64,000 nt of DNA from NCBI RefSeq assembly GCF_035918095.1, contig NZ_CP109137.1:2296001-2360000 (forward strand), given 5' to 3'. This document shows, piece after piece, positions 1-6,932 of this stretch. Below the pieces are notes generated by a model that was not told the DNA's origin, did no database searches, and saw nothing but the letters and a program-made list of their open reading frames with translations. The position numbers and the translations under genes are program-made. Numbering within the stretch: position 1 is the stretch's first letter; every line of letters starts with the position of its first letter. This stretch comes from Streptomyces sp. NBC_01750 (GTDB taxonomy: Bacteria; Actinomycetota; Actinomycetes; Streptomycetales; Streptomycetaceae).

Positions 1-2
1 TC

Positions 3-455
3 GCGGTGGTGTGCGCGGGCGTCAAGTCGATCCTGGATGTGCCGGCCACGCTGCAGCGGCTGGAGACGCTGGGCGTCGGCATCCTCGGATACGGCACCGA
101 CCGCTTCCCCGGCTTCTATCTGACCTCGTCCGGCGAGCCCGTCGACTGGACGGTCCGCACTCCGGAAGAGGTGTCGGAAGTGATCCGGGCGAAAGAGGCT
201 CTCGGCGGCCCCGAGTCGGCGCTGATCGTCGCCAATCCGGTGGCGGAGGGGGAGCAGCTGGATCCGGCGCTGCACGACCGGGTGCTCGGCGAGGCGCTGG
301 ACGAATGCCGGGAGCGGGGCATCAGCGGCCAGGCCGTGACCCCGTTCCTTCTCGACCATCTGATGCGGCAGACCGAGGGGGCTTCGGTGGAGGCCAACCT
401 GGCGGCGGTGCGCGGCAATGTGCGGCTGTCGGCGAGGATCGCGGCGGCCCTGTGA
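3..455 (+). CDS. psuG: pseudouridine-5'-phosphate glycosidase, C-terminal part
   Basis: The 5' end lies outside the window and 151 residues are visible, about half of the usual 300-residue enzyme. PsuG reversibly cleaves the C-C glycosidic bond of pseudouridine 5'-phosphate to uracil and ribose 5-phosphate in the cytoplasm. Family-typical segments are the stretch VVCAGVKSILDVPATLQRLE at the start and GYGTDRFPGFY near residue 30, followed by the late SALIVANPVAEG and TPFLLDHL segments. The stop codon overlaps the GTG start of the next gene (GTGA), so the two are translationally coupled with a sugar kinase that fits the PsuK role. The identification is by recognition of the family. Confidence 0.9.
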   Translation, partial: AVVCAGVKSILDVPATLQRLETLGVGILGYGTDRFPGFYLTSSGEPVDWTVRTPEEVSEVIRAKEALGGPESALIVANPVAEGEQLDPALHDRVLGEALDECRERGISGQAVTPFLLDHLMRQTEGASVEANLAAVRGNVRLSARIAAAL

Positions 456-1444
456 CCGAGGGGGCAGGGCCCGAGGAGGCCCTGACCGCGGACACGACGG
501 CCGGGGACACGACGGCCGGGGACACGAGAGCCAGGGACACGACGGCCGGGGGCGCTACGACGAAAGGGGCGCTGCTCGTCATCGGGGATGTCGTCACGGA
601 TGTGGTGGCCCGCCACCGCTCCCCGCTCGCCCGGGGGACGGACACGGCGGCCCGGATCCGTGTCCTGCCGGGCGGTGCGGGCGCCAACGCGGCTTGCTGG
701 GCGGCGCGTTGGGGCTGCACGGACGTCCGGCTGCTGGGGCGGGTCGGCGACGGCGAAGCGGGCTGGCACGAGAAGCGGCTGCGGGACGCGGGCGTCCGTC
801 CTCTCCTCGTCCCGGACCAGGAGGCCCCGACCGCCACCGTCATCGCCCTCGTCGACGGCACCGCCGAGCGGACGTTCCTCACCGACAGCGGCGCGGTACT
901 GCGGATATCCCCCACCGACTGGTCGCCGTCGCTGCTGGACGGCGTCGGCCATCTGCATCTCTCCGGCTATCTGCTCTTCGCCGACACCAGTCGCCAACTC
1001 GCTCTGCTTGCCCTTGAGTCGGCGCGGGCCCGGGGCGTACCGGTGAGCGTGGACCCCGCCTCGGCGGGTTTCATCGCCGAACTCGGCGTGGACCGCGTGC
1101 TGGCAGCGGTCGACGGCGCGGACGTCCTCATCCCGAACGCCGACGAGGCCCGCCTGCTCACCGGCCTCGCCGACCCGGCCGTCGCCGCCGCCGTACTGAG
1201 CCGCCGAGTCCCGCTCACCGTCGTCACCCTCGGTGCCGAGGGAGCGCTGGTCGCGGAGTCCGGCAGGGTCACGGCCCGCGTCCCGCCGGTCCCCGCCGAG
1301 GCGGTGGACTCCACGGGCGCCGGCGACGCCTTCACCGGCGCCTTCCTCGCCGCCCGGCTGGCAGGGGCTGAGGCCCGCGAGGCCGCCGCGCAGGGCTGCC
1401 GTGCCGGCGCGGAGGCGGTGACGGTGATCGGCGGCCGGCCGTAG
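452..1444 (+). CDS. PfkB/ribokinase-family sugar kinase, probable pseudouridine kinase
   Basis: A 330-residue PfkB-family kinase. The N-terminal substrate region has PGGAGANAACWAARWG, and the C-terminal signature DSTGAGDAFTGAF near residue 285 carries the catalytic Asp in GAGD. PfkB kinases phosphorylate sugars or nucleosides with ATP. The GTGA overlap with psuG makes pseudouridine the likely substrate, giving the phosphate that PsuG cleaves; this is inference from context. The chosen GTG start adds about 40 Thr/Asp/Gly-rich residues encoded partly by a 15-bp tandem repeat before the conserved core begins at ALLVIGDVVTDVV. A later start is possible, but the overlap with psuG favours this one. 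Confidence 0.85.
   Translation: MTEGAGPEEALTADTTAGDTTAGDTRARDTTAGGATTKGALLVIGDVVTDVVARHRSPLARGTDTAARIRVLPGGAGANAACWAARWGCTDVRLLGRVGDGEAGWHEKRLRDAGVRPLLVPDQEAPTATVIALVDGTAERTFLTDSGAVLRISPTDWSPSLLDGVGHLHLSGYLLFADTSRQLALLALESARARGVPVSVDPASAGFIAELGVDRVLAAVDGADVLIPNADEARLLTGLADPAVAAAVLSRRVPLTVVTLGAEGALVAESGRVTARVPPVPAEAVDSTGAGDAFTGAFLAARLAGAEAREAAAQGCRAGAEAVTVIGGRP
491..550 (+). repeat. 15-bp tandem repeat, four copies, inside the PfkB kinase gene
   Basis: Four consecutive 15-bp units (491-505, 506-520, 521-535, 536-550) follow the pattern gacacgacggccggg. Copies 1, 2 and 4 are identical and copy 3 differs at three positions. The unit length is a multiple of three, so it encodes a repeated Asp-Thr-Thr-Ala-Gly tract in the non-conserved N-terminus of the kinase without shifting the frame. 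Copy number could vary between strains. Confidence 0.85.
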
Positions 1445-1448
1445 CGCG

Positions 1449-2087
1449 TCAGCCGAGTCCGCCCCACGCCGGACGGTTCGCATCGTCGGCCCGTACGAGC
1501 ACATCGGCGGCCTCTCCCGGGCCCACCTCGTCCTCGTACCGCTCGAACGCGGGCAGTGTCCAGCGCTCGCTCTCCTCCGTACGCCGTCGGAGTGCAGCGG
1601 ACGACAGCCGCAGATGCACGGAGAGATCGAAGGGGAACCAGTGCCCGAGAAGGAACGGCCCATGCAGCAACAGCACGCCGCCGGGCGGAAGTTCGACATG
1701 TGGGCTGCGGGTCGCCCGATCGGTCGCCGGATCCCACAGATCGGGCAGCACCCGCCCGCTGCCACCCGCCTCCAGCGGCCCGAAGACCTCCCGCCACAGA
1801 GCCCCGGTGTCGAACCAGCCGCTGTAGTACGTGTCCGGATCCTCGCGCCCGTACTCGTACCGCAGCGAGGCGGGCCGCAGAAACCCGCCCGTCCCGACCA
1901 CGAGCACGCCCCGCCCGCGCAGCCGCAGCGCCTCGGCGACCCGCTCCGCGAGCGCACCTGCCGGGGAGGCGGGCGCCCCGTCGATGCCGACGCGCAGCCA
2001 CGGACTGCCGTCCTCGGCCCCGGTCTCCATGACCCGGTCGACGAGGGCCTCGGCCAGCCGATCCCAGGTGATCGCTTCGAGTCGCAC
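1449..2087 (-). CDS. uridine kinase-like P-loop protein with degenerate Walker A
   Basis: A 212-residue protein of the nucleoside-kinase-like family usually annotated as uridine kinase in Streptomyces. The expected P-loop position reads LRVGIDGAPASPAGALAERV near residue 32: GIDG is present but the GK[ST] that binds phosphate is missing. Downstream GGFLRPASLRYEYG, DTYYSGWFD and LLHGPFLLGHWF match the layout of these proteins. The gene converges with the PfkB kinase four bases away and so lies beside pseudouridine/uridine metabolism. Without the P-loop lysine, classical ATP-dependent uridine phosphorylation is doubtful. Confidence 0.65.
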   Translation of the reverse strand: MRLEAITWDRLAEALVDRVMETGAEDGSPWLRVGIDGAPASPAGALAERVAEALRLRGRGVLVVGTGGFLRPASLRYEYGREDPDTYYSGWFDTGALWREVFGPLEAGGSGRVLPDLWDPATDRATRSPHVELPPGGVLLLHGPFLLGHWFPFDLSVHLRLSSAALRRRTEESERWTLPAFERYEDEVGPGEAADVLVRADDANRPAWGGLG

Positions 2088-2154
2088 GCGTTCATCATCG
2101 CCTTGCCGGGTGTCGGCGCGGCACGCAGGAGCCGCCCGCCGGCCCGGCCACCCC

Positions 2155-2655
2155 CTATTTACCGGATTTACCGGCGCAGGGCGGAGCGTCCGCGTCGTCC
2201 GACAGCGGGCTGCCCGCGGGCAGCAGATACGTCACGTACAGCACGACCGGCTCGCTGCCGAGGTTGCGCCCGATGTGCCGGTGGTTCTTGCCGGACGGCT
2301 CGATGAAGGCCGTGCCGGCCGGGCTGACCTCGACGGAGCAGTCGTCGAGAGTCCGCGTCAGCGTCCCGGACTTGACGACGGCGAGGAGCTGTCCGGCGTG
2401 GGTGTGCCAGCCGGTGTACCCGCCCGGCGCCACGGTGATCGTCCGTACGACCACATCGGTGCGGCCCTTGGCCTTCAGCTTCAGGGTCCCCTGGGACACG
2501 CCCTGCGCGAGCACCGTCGCCGAGACGCCGCTGCCGGGGGTGGCGTTCGCGGCGGACGGCACGGTGGCGAGCGCCGCCAGACAGCCGACCAGGACCATCG
2601 CAGTGCGGGCACGCCCCTGCCGTCTGTTCCGCGGCAGCAATCCTCTGAACCCCAT
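2155..2655 (-). CDS. secreted cupin-domain protein
   Basis: A 166-residue protein with an N-terminal signal peptide: a basic start (MGFRGLLPRNRRQGRAR), a hydrophobic stretch near residues 19-34, and an ANA-type cleavage site. A single cupin barrel follows. Motif 1 is present as GGYTGWHTHAGQLLAVVKSG, with two His ligands, but the usual Glu is Gln. Motif 2 appears as PSGKNHRHIGRN. The ATG at 2655 is preceded by GGAGG spacing and is preferred to an upstream in-frame start because it begins the signal peptide. No enzymatic role can be assigned; secreted single cupins of this kind may bind a metal or small ligand. Confidence 0.75.
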   Translation of the reverse strand: MGFRGLLPRNRRQGRARTAMVLVGCLAALATVPSAANATPGSGVSATVLAQGVSQGTLKLKAKGRTDVVVRTITVAPGGYTGWHTHAGQLLAVVKSGTLTRTLDDCSVEVSPAGTAFIEPSGKNHRHIGRNLGSEPVVLYVTYLLPAGSPLSDDADAPPCAGKSGK

Positions 2656-2811
2656 GGAACCCTCCAACTCCTCCGCGCGGCCCCGGCGTTCCCTCGCGAA
2701 CACCCGCCCACACCGTCGCCAAAACTGCCCCAAGGTATCCGATGGGCGCCGGATCGGGCGCGTACGCTGACGATCCCGACACCACGATCAGCCCTGTCGG
2801 CCGAATCGGCC

Positions 2812-2874
2812 GTCCCTGCCGTCCCTGCCGTCCCTGCCGTCCCTGCCGAATCTGCCGTCCCTGCCGAATCCGCC
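2812..2874 (+). repeat. 9-bp tandem repeat upstream of the C39-like peptidase gene
   Basis: Seven adjacent 9-bp units: gtccctgcc at 2812-2820, 2821-2829, 2830-2838, 2839-2847 and 2857-2865, with gaat-containing variants at 2848-2856 and 2866-2874. It ends about 20 bases before the peptidase start, inside the divergent intergenic region 2656-2896. Slippage-prone short repeats next to a start codon can change promoter or leader spacing; no function is shown here. Confidence 0.8.
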
Positions 2875-2896
2875 GCTTCCTGAGTGGATACCTCCC

Positions 2897-3616
2897 ATGA
2901 CCTGCTGCTCCACCTGCTCCGTCCCCGTCCACACCCAGTTCGCCTCCCCGGACCTGATCGAGCAGATCGTGTACGGCGGGCTGGACCCGGCCACCGACCC
3001 GGCCTGGGAGTCCTCGGGCGCGATGACCCGGGAGGAGTACGGGCGCTGGTGCGGCCATCTGTGCGGTATGACCTGTCTGCGCATGGCGCTCGGTCCGGGA
3101 TCCCCCTCGCTCTTCGAACTGCGCGACGGAGCGCTGAAGTACGGCGCCTACACCGAGGACTCCGACGGTGTCATCCGCGGCCTGATCTACGCGCCGCTCG
3201 CCTCGTACGCGCGGGAAGTACACGCGCTCACCGCCACCGTCCACCGCCGGCTGGCGCCGCAGGAGATCCTCGCGCTCCTCGACGAGGGCCGGACGGTGAT
3301 GGCTTCGGTGCACTACGAGATCCGCAACCCGGACCGCCCGGCGCCGGGCAGAGGCGGCCATCTGGTGCTGCTCACCGCTCGCACGGAGGACCGCGTGCAC
3401 TTCCACAATCCGTCCGGGACGACGCCTCGGACGCGAGCGGCCGACCTCCCGCTGGCCGACTTCGCCCGCTTCTTCGCGGGTCGGGGAGTCTCCTTCGGCC
3501 CCGCAGCGGCGTCGGGACCGGGACCGGAAAGGCTCCCGGAACAGGAGCCGGAAACAGGGGCAGGAAATGGGGTCCTGGAAAAGGGGCCGGGAAACGGAGC
3601 GGGCCCGGGGGCGTAG
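2897..3616 (+). CDS. C39-like cysteine peptidase family protein
   Basis: A 239-residue papain-like protein. The candidate nucleophile lies in RWCGHLCGMTCLRMALG (about residues 50-66), and GGHLVLLTARTEDRVHFHNP (about residues 155-174) supplies the His plus a following Asn/Asp, the order seen in C39-like peptidases. The extreme N-terminus is Cys-rich (MTCCSTCS). No signal peptide or membrane segment is seen, so it is probably cytoplasmic. The last 35 residues are a Gly/Pro/Glu-rich low-complexity tail encoded by near-repeats of a ggaac/cggga pattern. No ABC transporter or precursor peptide gene lies nearby, so a bacteriocin-maturation role is not supported. Confidence 0.6.
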   Translation: MTCCSTCSVPVHTQFASPDLIEQIVYGGLDPATDPAWESSGAMTREEYGRWCGHLCGMTCLRMALGPGSPSLFELRDGALKYGAYTEDSDGVIRGLIYAPLASYAREVHALTATVHRRLAPQEILALLDEGRTVMASVHYEIRNPDRPAPGRGGHLVLLTARTEDRVHFHNPSGTTPRTRAADLPLADFARFFAGRGVSFGPAAASGPGPERLPEQEPETGAGNGVLEKGPGNGAGPGA

Positions 3617-3690
3617 CCGGCCCCCGAGCCCTGTGATGCCACCCATGTCGCACGCCGGCACACTTGAGAACCCGGGTCAGTCGTTATGTC

Positions 3691-3797
3691 GCCGCGTCCT
3701 GCCTTTGGACCACCGCGTATCGAGCTACGCGGGCCGGACTTGAACCGGCATCTCGACGCACCAGGGCCCGGGCCCGGTCGATCCGGCGATCGGCGGC
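3691..3797 (-). tRNA. candidate circularly permuted tRNA-like RNA, unit 2
   Basis: Read on the minus strand: T stem GCCGG (3749-3745), T loop TTCAAGT, T stem CCGGC (3737-3733), 3' acceptor strand CCGCGTA (3732-3726), a 6-nt linker GCTCGA, 5' acceptor strand TACGCGG (3719-3713), two nucleotides, D stem GTCC (3710-3707), loop AAAGGCA, D stem GGAC (3699-3696). The acceptor pairs 7/7, T stem 5/5 and D stem 4/4, with canonical spacings, but the 3' half precedes the 5' half. The next bases GCGGC (3695-3691) could pair with GCCGC at 3797-3793, leaving a 43-nt hairpin-rich variable region like a class II tRNA; an alternative GACGC/GCGTC pairing competes. The anticodon cannot be read. The permuted interpretation is inference from pairing. 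Confidence 0.5.
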
Positions 3798-3834
3798 GAA
3801 TGCTGAGTCTGGAGCAATAGTCTGAGATTGATCG

Positions 3835-3918
3835 CGGTCTGCCTCTGCCGAATTGGGCTACCGCGGCCCGCACGTACGGAAAATGCCGCGGGGAGGAATC
3901 GAACCTCCACTGGAACCG
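3835..3918 (-). tRNA. candidate circularly permuted tRNA-like RNA, unit 1
   Basis: Minus-strand order: CGGTT (3918-3914, 3' side of the anticodon stem), 5-nt variable loop CCAGT, T arm GGAGG-TTCGATT-CCTCC (3908-3892), 3' acceptor strand CCGCGGC (3891-3885), A73 (3884), a 16-nt linker, 5' acceptor strand GCCGCGG (3867-3861), UA at positions 8-9, D arm GCCC-10 nt-AGGC (3858-3841) with GG in the loop, A26, and GACCG (3839-3835), which pairs with CGGTT. All cloverleaf stems form with canonical spacing, including 7/7 in the acceptor, but with the halves in reverse order. Small hairpins with 8-nt loops flank the open anticodon ends at 3930-3949 and 3815-3830. The D arm closely matches that of the tRNA at 45.46 kb. 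Maturation and anticodon are unknown. Confidence 0.55.
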
Positions 3919-3962
3919 CTCAGTCACGACAAGCTTCAGTTTCAGCTTGCGCTCCTCGCGCA

Positions 3963-3988
3963 CCCCGTCCGCACACAGGCGGACGGGG
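3963..3988 (-). other. 10-bp hairpin between the DUF7873 stop and tRNA-like unit 1
   Basis: A perfect 10-bp stem (ccccgtccgc at 3963-3972 with gcggacgggg at 3979-3988) and a 6-nt loop, 11 bases after the DUF7873 stop codon. No T-tract follows, so a strong intrinsic terminator is unlikely. It could be a weak terminator, an mRNA 3'-end stabiliser, or a processing boundary separating the coding region from the tRNA-like RNAs. Confidence 0.6.
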
Positions 3989-3999
3989 AGTCATTGAGA

Positions 4000-4731
4000 C
4001 TACCCGAACAGATAGCCGAAAACGGCGTCACCCACCCGCTGGTCGGTGACATCCGCGCCGTTCGCCTCCTCGCGGGCGAACTTCACGGCCTGCTGGAGCT
4101 TCTCCACCCGCTCGAGCAGTTCATTCACCCGCCGGGCCGGCAGCGCACCGGAGAACTTCACGGTCGTCCAGTAACCCACCGGAATGTCCTCGTAGTACAC
4201 CTCGACCTGCGCGGGGTGCTTTTCGGTCGCCTCGGCCTTCACATGGTTGCGCGGGACCTTTTTCGTACGCAGAGTCCGTACCGACTCGGTCTTCCAGGCG
4301 TCGGTCGACGGGTCCTGCGTCCACGACTCCGAAGCGTCCAGCACAGGCAGCTTGCGCACAAAGGTGTTGATGTCCGTCAACTGCTTCTCGAGGAAGAGGA
4401 GATACGCCACCGGCACCTCGCTCACCAGGACGCGTCCGTCCACCGTCACATCGGCGCGCGCGGCGCAGTTGGCCCAGTCCTTGGTGGCGGTGACGTCGAA
4501 CAGCCGGGTCAGCGTCTTCGCGGTCTCGCGCAGCACGTCCTCGGCCTTGACCTGGACCCGCGTGGACTCGGGCGGCAGCTGCTCACCCTCCTCGTCCTTG
4601 GGCTGGTACGTACGGGAGATGCCGGCCAGCAGCGCAGGCTTCTGCAGCCCGTGATGGGCCGCCGTCAGGTCCTGGTGCGCCTTGGACTTGACGCCTTTCT
4701 CCACTGCGATGATCTGATTGAGTTTCGCCAC
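4000..4731 (-). CDS. DUF7873-family protein of unknown function
   Basis: A 243-residue soluble protein that I recognise as the family currently named DUF7873, common in Streptomyces and uncharacterised. It has no signal peptide or membrane helix. Notable segments are an N-terminal KLNQIIAVEKGVKSKAHQDL, a charged SRTYQPKDEEGEQLPP, a central helix VAYLLFLEKQLTDINTFVR, and a C-terminal amphipathic helix ALPARRVNELLERVEKLQQA that looks coiled-coil prone. The GTG at 4731 begins the sequence I regard as conserved; an in-frame ATG at 4758 would add nine residues. No good ribosome site is visible for either. The two tRNA-like units lie immediately downstream on the same strand, which suggests, but does not prove, a shared role. 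Confidence 0.65.
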   Translation of the reverse strand: MAKLNQIIAVEKGVKSKAHQDLTAAHHGLQKPALLAGISRTYQPKDEEGEQLPPESTRVQVKAEDVLRETAKTLTRLFDVTATKDWANCAARADVTVDGRVLVSEVPVAYLLFLEKQLTDINTFVRKLPVLDASESWTQDPSTDAWKTESVRTLRTKKVPRNHVKAEATEKHPAQVEVYYEDIPVGYWTTVKFSGALPARRVNELLERVEKLQQAVKFAREEANGADVTDQRVGDAVFGYLFG

Positions 4732-4800
4732 GTCGATCAAGTTAGCAACGCCTGTCACCCACGCTCGAACGATTTTTCAGATCCCTCGGGGAGTAAGACC

Positions 4801-5259
4801 ATGGAGACAGCCGTCATTGCGGTCATAGGCACTCTGCTGGGCTCAGTGGCCACTCACTACTTCCAGCGCCAGACCGCCGAGCGCGCCGCTGCTCTCACCC
4901 GTGCCGAACAGCTCCGCCAGGAGCGGATCGCCGCGTACAGCGCCTTCGCGGGCGCGCTCGTCGACTACCGGCGCGGCCAGAACGACCGCTGGCACCGGGC
5001 GAAGGAGAGGCCGGACAGCGCGGTGGCCGAGGAGGCGCGTATCGACTCCTACCGGCTGCGTTCCTCCGCCCATCAAGCGCTGATCCGTGTCCAGTTGGTC
5101 TGCGACGACGCGGCGGCGCTGGAGCTGGCCGCGTACGCCTTCGAGGTCACGAACTGCATGCATGAGGCACCGGACGAGGCAGACCGCTCGCAGCGTTCGG
5201 AGCAGGCCCGCGAGACGCTGTCCGAGTTCATCGGGGCGGCGGCGCCGGGCGTGCGCTGA
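4801..5259 (+). CDS. small membrane-anchored hypothetical protein
   Basis: A 152-residue protein starting at an ATG preceded by GGGGAG. Residues 3-18 (TAVIAVIGTLLGSVAT) form a single N-terminal membrane segment, followed by HYFQRQTAERAAALTRAEQL and long charged helices likely to form a cytoplasmic coiled coil. No enzyme motif was found and I do not recognise a named family. It is divergent from the DUF7873 gene across 69 bases, and its 3' end overlaps the end of the convergent dehydrogenase gene by 32 bases. Confidence 0.75.
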   Translation: METAVIAVIGTLLGSVATHYFQRQTAERAAALTRAEQLRQERIAAYSAFAGALVDYRRGQNDRWHRAKERPDSAVAEEARIDSYRLRSSAHQALIRVQLVCDDAAALELAAYAFEVTNCMHEAPDEADRSQRSEQARETLSEFIGAAAPGVR

Positions 5260-6211
5260 GAATGCGCAGTGGACGGCCCTCGAGATAGCCGGCGATGTCC
5301 TCGACAGCTTCCTGGAAATAGCCCTCGTAATTGCGCCGGGTGACGTAGCCGAGGTGCGGCAGGCCGAGGAAGTTCGGTGCGGACCGCAGCGGATCGTCGG
5401 CCGGCAGCGGCTCGGTGTCGAAAACGTCGGAGCCCGCGCCGGCGATCCAGCCGTCGTGCAGCGCCCGCACCAGCGCCGCCTGATCGACGATCGCCGCACG
5501 CGAGGTGTTGACCAGATAGGCCGTACGCCGCATTCGCCTGAGCTCGCTCGCGCCGATCAGTCCGCGGGTGCGGTCGCCGAGCTGCAGATGTACGGAGACG
5601 AAGTCACCGGCCTCGAGCAACTCCCCCAGCGTGCGGGCTCGTGCGACGCCGATCCCGGCGGCCCGCTCGTCGGTGAGGTTCTCGCTCCACGCCATGACAT
5701 CCATGCCGAAGGCCTGACCGACGCGGGCCACTTTCGCGCCGATCTTGCCGAGGCCCAGCAGCGCGAGCCGGCGTCCGTGCAGATCGGCGCCGATCGTGCT
5801 CTGCCAGGGTCCGTTCTGCCGCAGGGCCGAGCCCTCCTGGACCACATTCCGCGCCAGTCCCAGGATGAGCGCCCAGGTCAGCTCGGCGGGCGGTTCGGAG
5901 CTGCTGGCGGTGCCGCAGACGGTGACGCCGTGGCGGGCTGCGGCTTCGAGGTCGATGGAGGCGTTGCGCATACCGGAGGTGATGAGCAGTTCGAGGAGCG
6001 GCAGGCGGGCGAAGAGAGATGCGGAGAAGGGGGTGCGTTCGCGCATCGCGACAAGGATCTCGCAGTCGCCGACGGCTTCCGCAACCTCTTGCTCGGACGT
6101 GAAGTGGCTTTGCAGCGACCGCACTTCGATGTCCCGAGCGAGGGCCGACCAGTCCGCCATGGACAGCGCGACATCCTGGTAGTCGTCGAGTACGGCACAG
6201 TGCAGCGTCAT
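5228..6211 (-). CDS. D-2-hydroxyacid dehydrogenase family protein
   Basis: A 327-residue NAD-dependent dehydrogenase of the D-isomer-specific family, which interconverts 2-hydroxy and 2-oxo acids. The nucleotide-binding Rossmann motif is LALLGLGKIGAKVARVGQAF near residue 147. Downstream, NTSRAAIVDQAALVRAL holds the catalytic Arg, SDVFDTEPLPADDPL the acidic residue, and LPHLGYVTR the general-base His. The N-terminal TLHCAVLDDYQDVALSMADW is typical of the subgroup close to phosphoglycerate dehydrogenase. The ATG at 6211 is chosen because the conserved N-terminus begins there; the 20-residue in-frame extension upstream looks non-coding. Substrate is unknown. Confidence 0.85.
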   Translation of the reverse strand: MTLHCAVLDDYQDVALSMADWSALARDIEVRSLQSHFTSEQEVAEAVGDCEILVAMRERTPFSASLFARLPLLELLITSGMRNASIDLEAAARHGVTVCGTASSSEPPAELTWALILGLARNVVQEGSALRQNGPWQSTIGADLHGRRLALLGLGKIGAKVARVGQAFGMDVMAWSENLTDERAAGIGVARARTLGELLEAGDFVSVHLQLGDRTRGLIGASELRRMRRTAYLVNTSRAAIVDQAALVRALHDGWIAGAGSDVFDTEPLPADDPLRSAPNFLGLPHLGYVTRRNYEGYFQEAVEDIAGYLEGRPLRILSARPAPPPR

Positions 6212-6246
6212 GGCAGCGGAGCGTACCCGGTGAGTACGCTGCGGAC

Positions 6247-6894
6247 ATGGACCTGGTGGTGATCGAACCACTGAAGCGCCGGCACTGCGCGGAGTGCCGT
6301 CAGGGCCCTCTTCCGCTGCATCTTCTCGAGTTCAACGCGCCGGTCTGTCTTGACTGTGCGGACCTCGCCCATCTGGTGTATCTGCCGCGGGGCTCCACGG
6401 CTCTCACCCGGCGGGCCCGCGAGGCGAGTTCGCTGTGCGCGGTGGTGATCCGCTTCAATCGCCGCCGCAGGCGGTACGAACGCCAGGGGCTGCTGGTCGA
6501 GGAGGCGGCGCTGGCCAGGGCGGAGTTGTCGTGTCTTGCGGACGCCGACGCGCGGGCCCGCCGCCGCGAGCGGGACGTGGTCCGCCGCGCGGCCGAGGAT
6601 GTGCGTTTCACCGCGTCGTTCGCCGCGGAGATCCTGCGGCTGTTCCCGGGCTGTCCGCCTGCGCGTGCCCGCGAGGTGGCCGCGCACGCCTCGGTGCGCG
6701 GCAGCGGCCGGGTCGGCCGCACCGCGGCGGGCCGTTCCCTGGAGGAGGGAGCGGTGACGGCCGCGGTGCGGGCTTCCGTACGGCATCTCGACACGGAGTA
6801 CGACACCCTGCTGATGACCGGAGTCGCCCGCCATGAAGCGCGGGCCGGGGTGGCGTCGGTGATCGATGCGGTACTGGCGTCCTGGCGCGCCTAG
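6247..6894 (+). CDS. DUF2293 domain-containing protein
   Basis: A 215-residue protein. The N-terminal half carries a putative zinc-binding cluster, CAECRQG near residue 14 and CLDCADLAHLVYLPRG near residue 34. The C-terminal half (from about residue 118) matches DUF2293, with FPGCPPARAREVAAHASVRG and a final helix holding HLDTEYDTLLM. The function of the family is unknown; the Cys pairs suggest metal or nucleic-acid binding (inference). It is divergent from the dehydrogenase gene across 35 bases, so the two share a promoter region. Confidence 0.8.
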   Translation: MDLVVIEPLKRRHCAECRQGPLPLHLLEFNAPVCLDCADLAHLVYLPRGSTALTRRAREASSLCAVVIRFNRRRRRYERQGLLVEEAALARAELSCLADADARARRRERDVVRRAAEDVRFTASFAAEILRLFPGCPPARAREVAAHASVRGSGRVGRTAAGRSLEEGAVTAAVRASVRHLDTEYDTLLMTGVARHEARAGVASVIDAVLASWRA

Positions 6895-6932
6895 GGCGGC
6901 TGCTGGGTGAAGTGCTCCTGGGCGGAGCGCTT

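Noticed and set aside
2812..2874. Possible CRISPR or microsatellite array
   Set aside because: The 9-bp units have no spacers, so this is a simple tandem repeat, not CRISPR.
3713..3867. An ordinary tRNA using the 5' half of unit 1 and the T arm of unit 2
   Set aside because: The acceptor would pair only 5 of 7 and the spacing to the T arm is far too long; the permuted pairing is better at every stem.
3885..3988. An ordinary tRNA ending with the unit 1 T arm
   Set aside because: No D arm or matching 5' acceptor strand exists in the sequence upstream on the minus strand.
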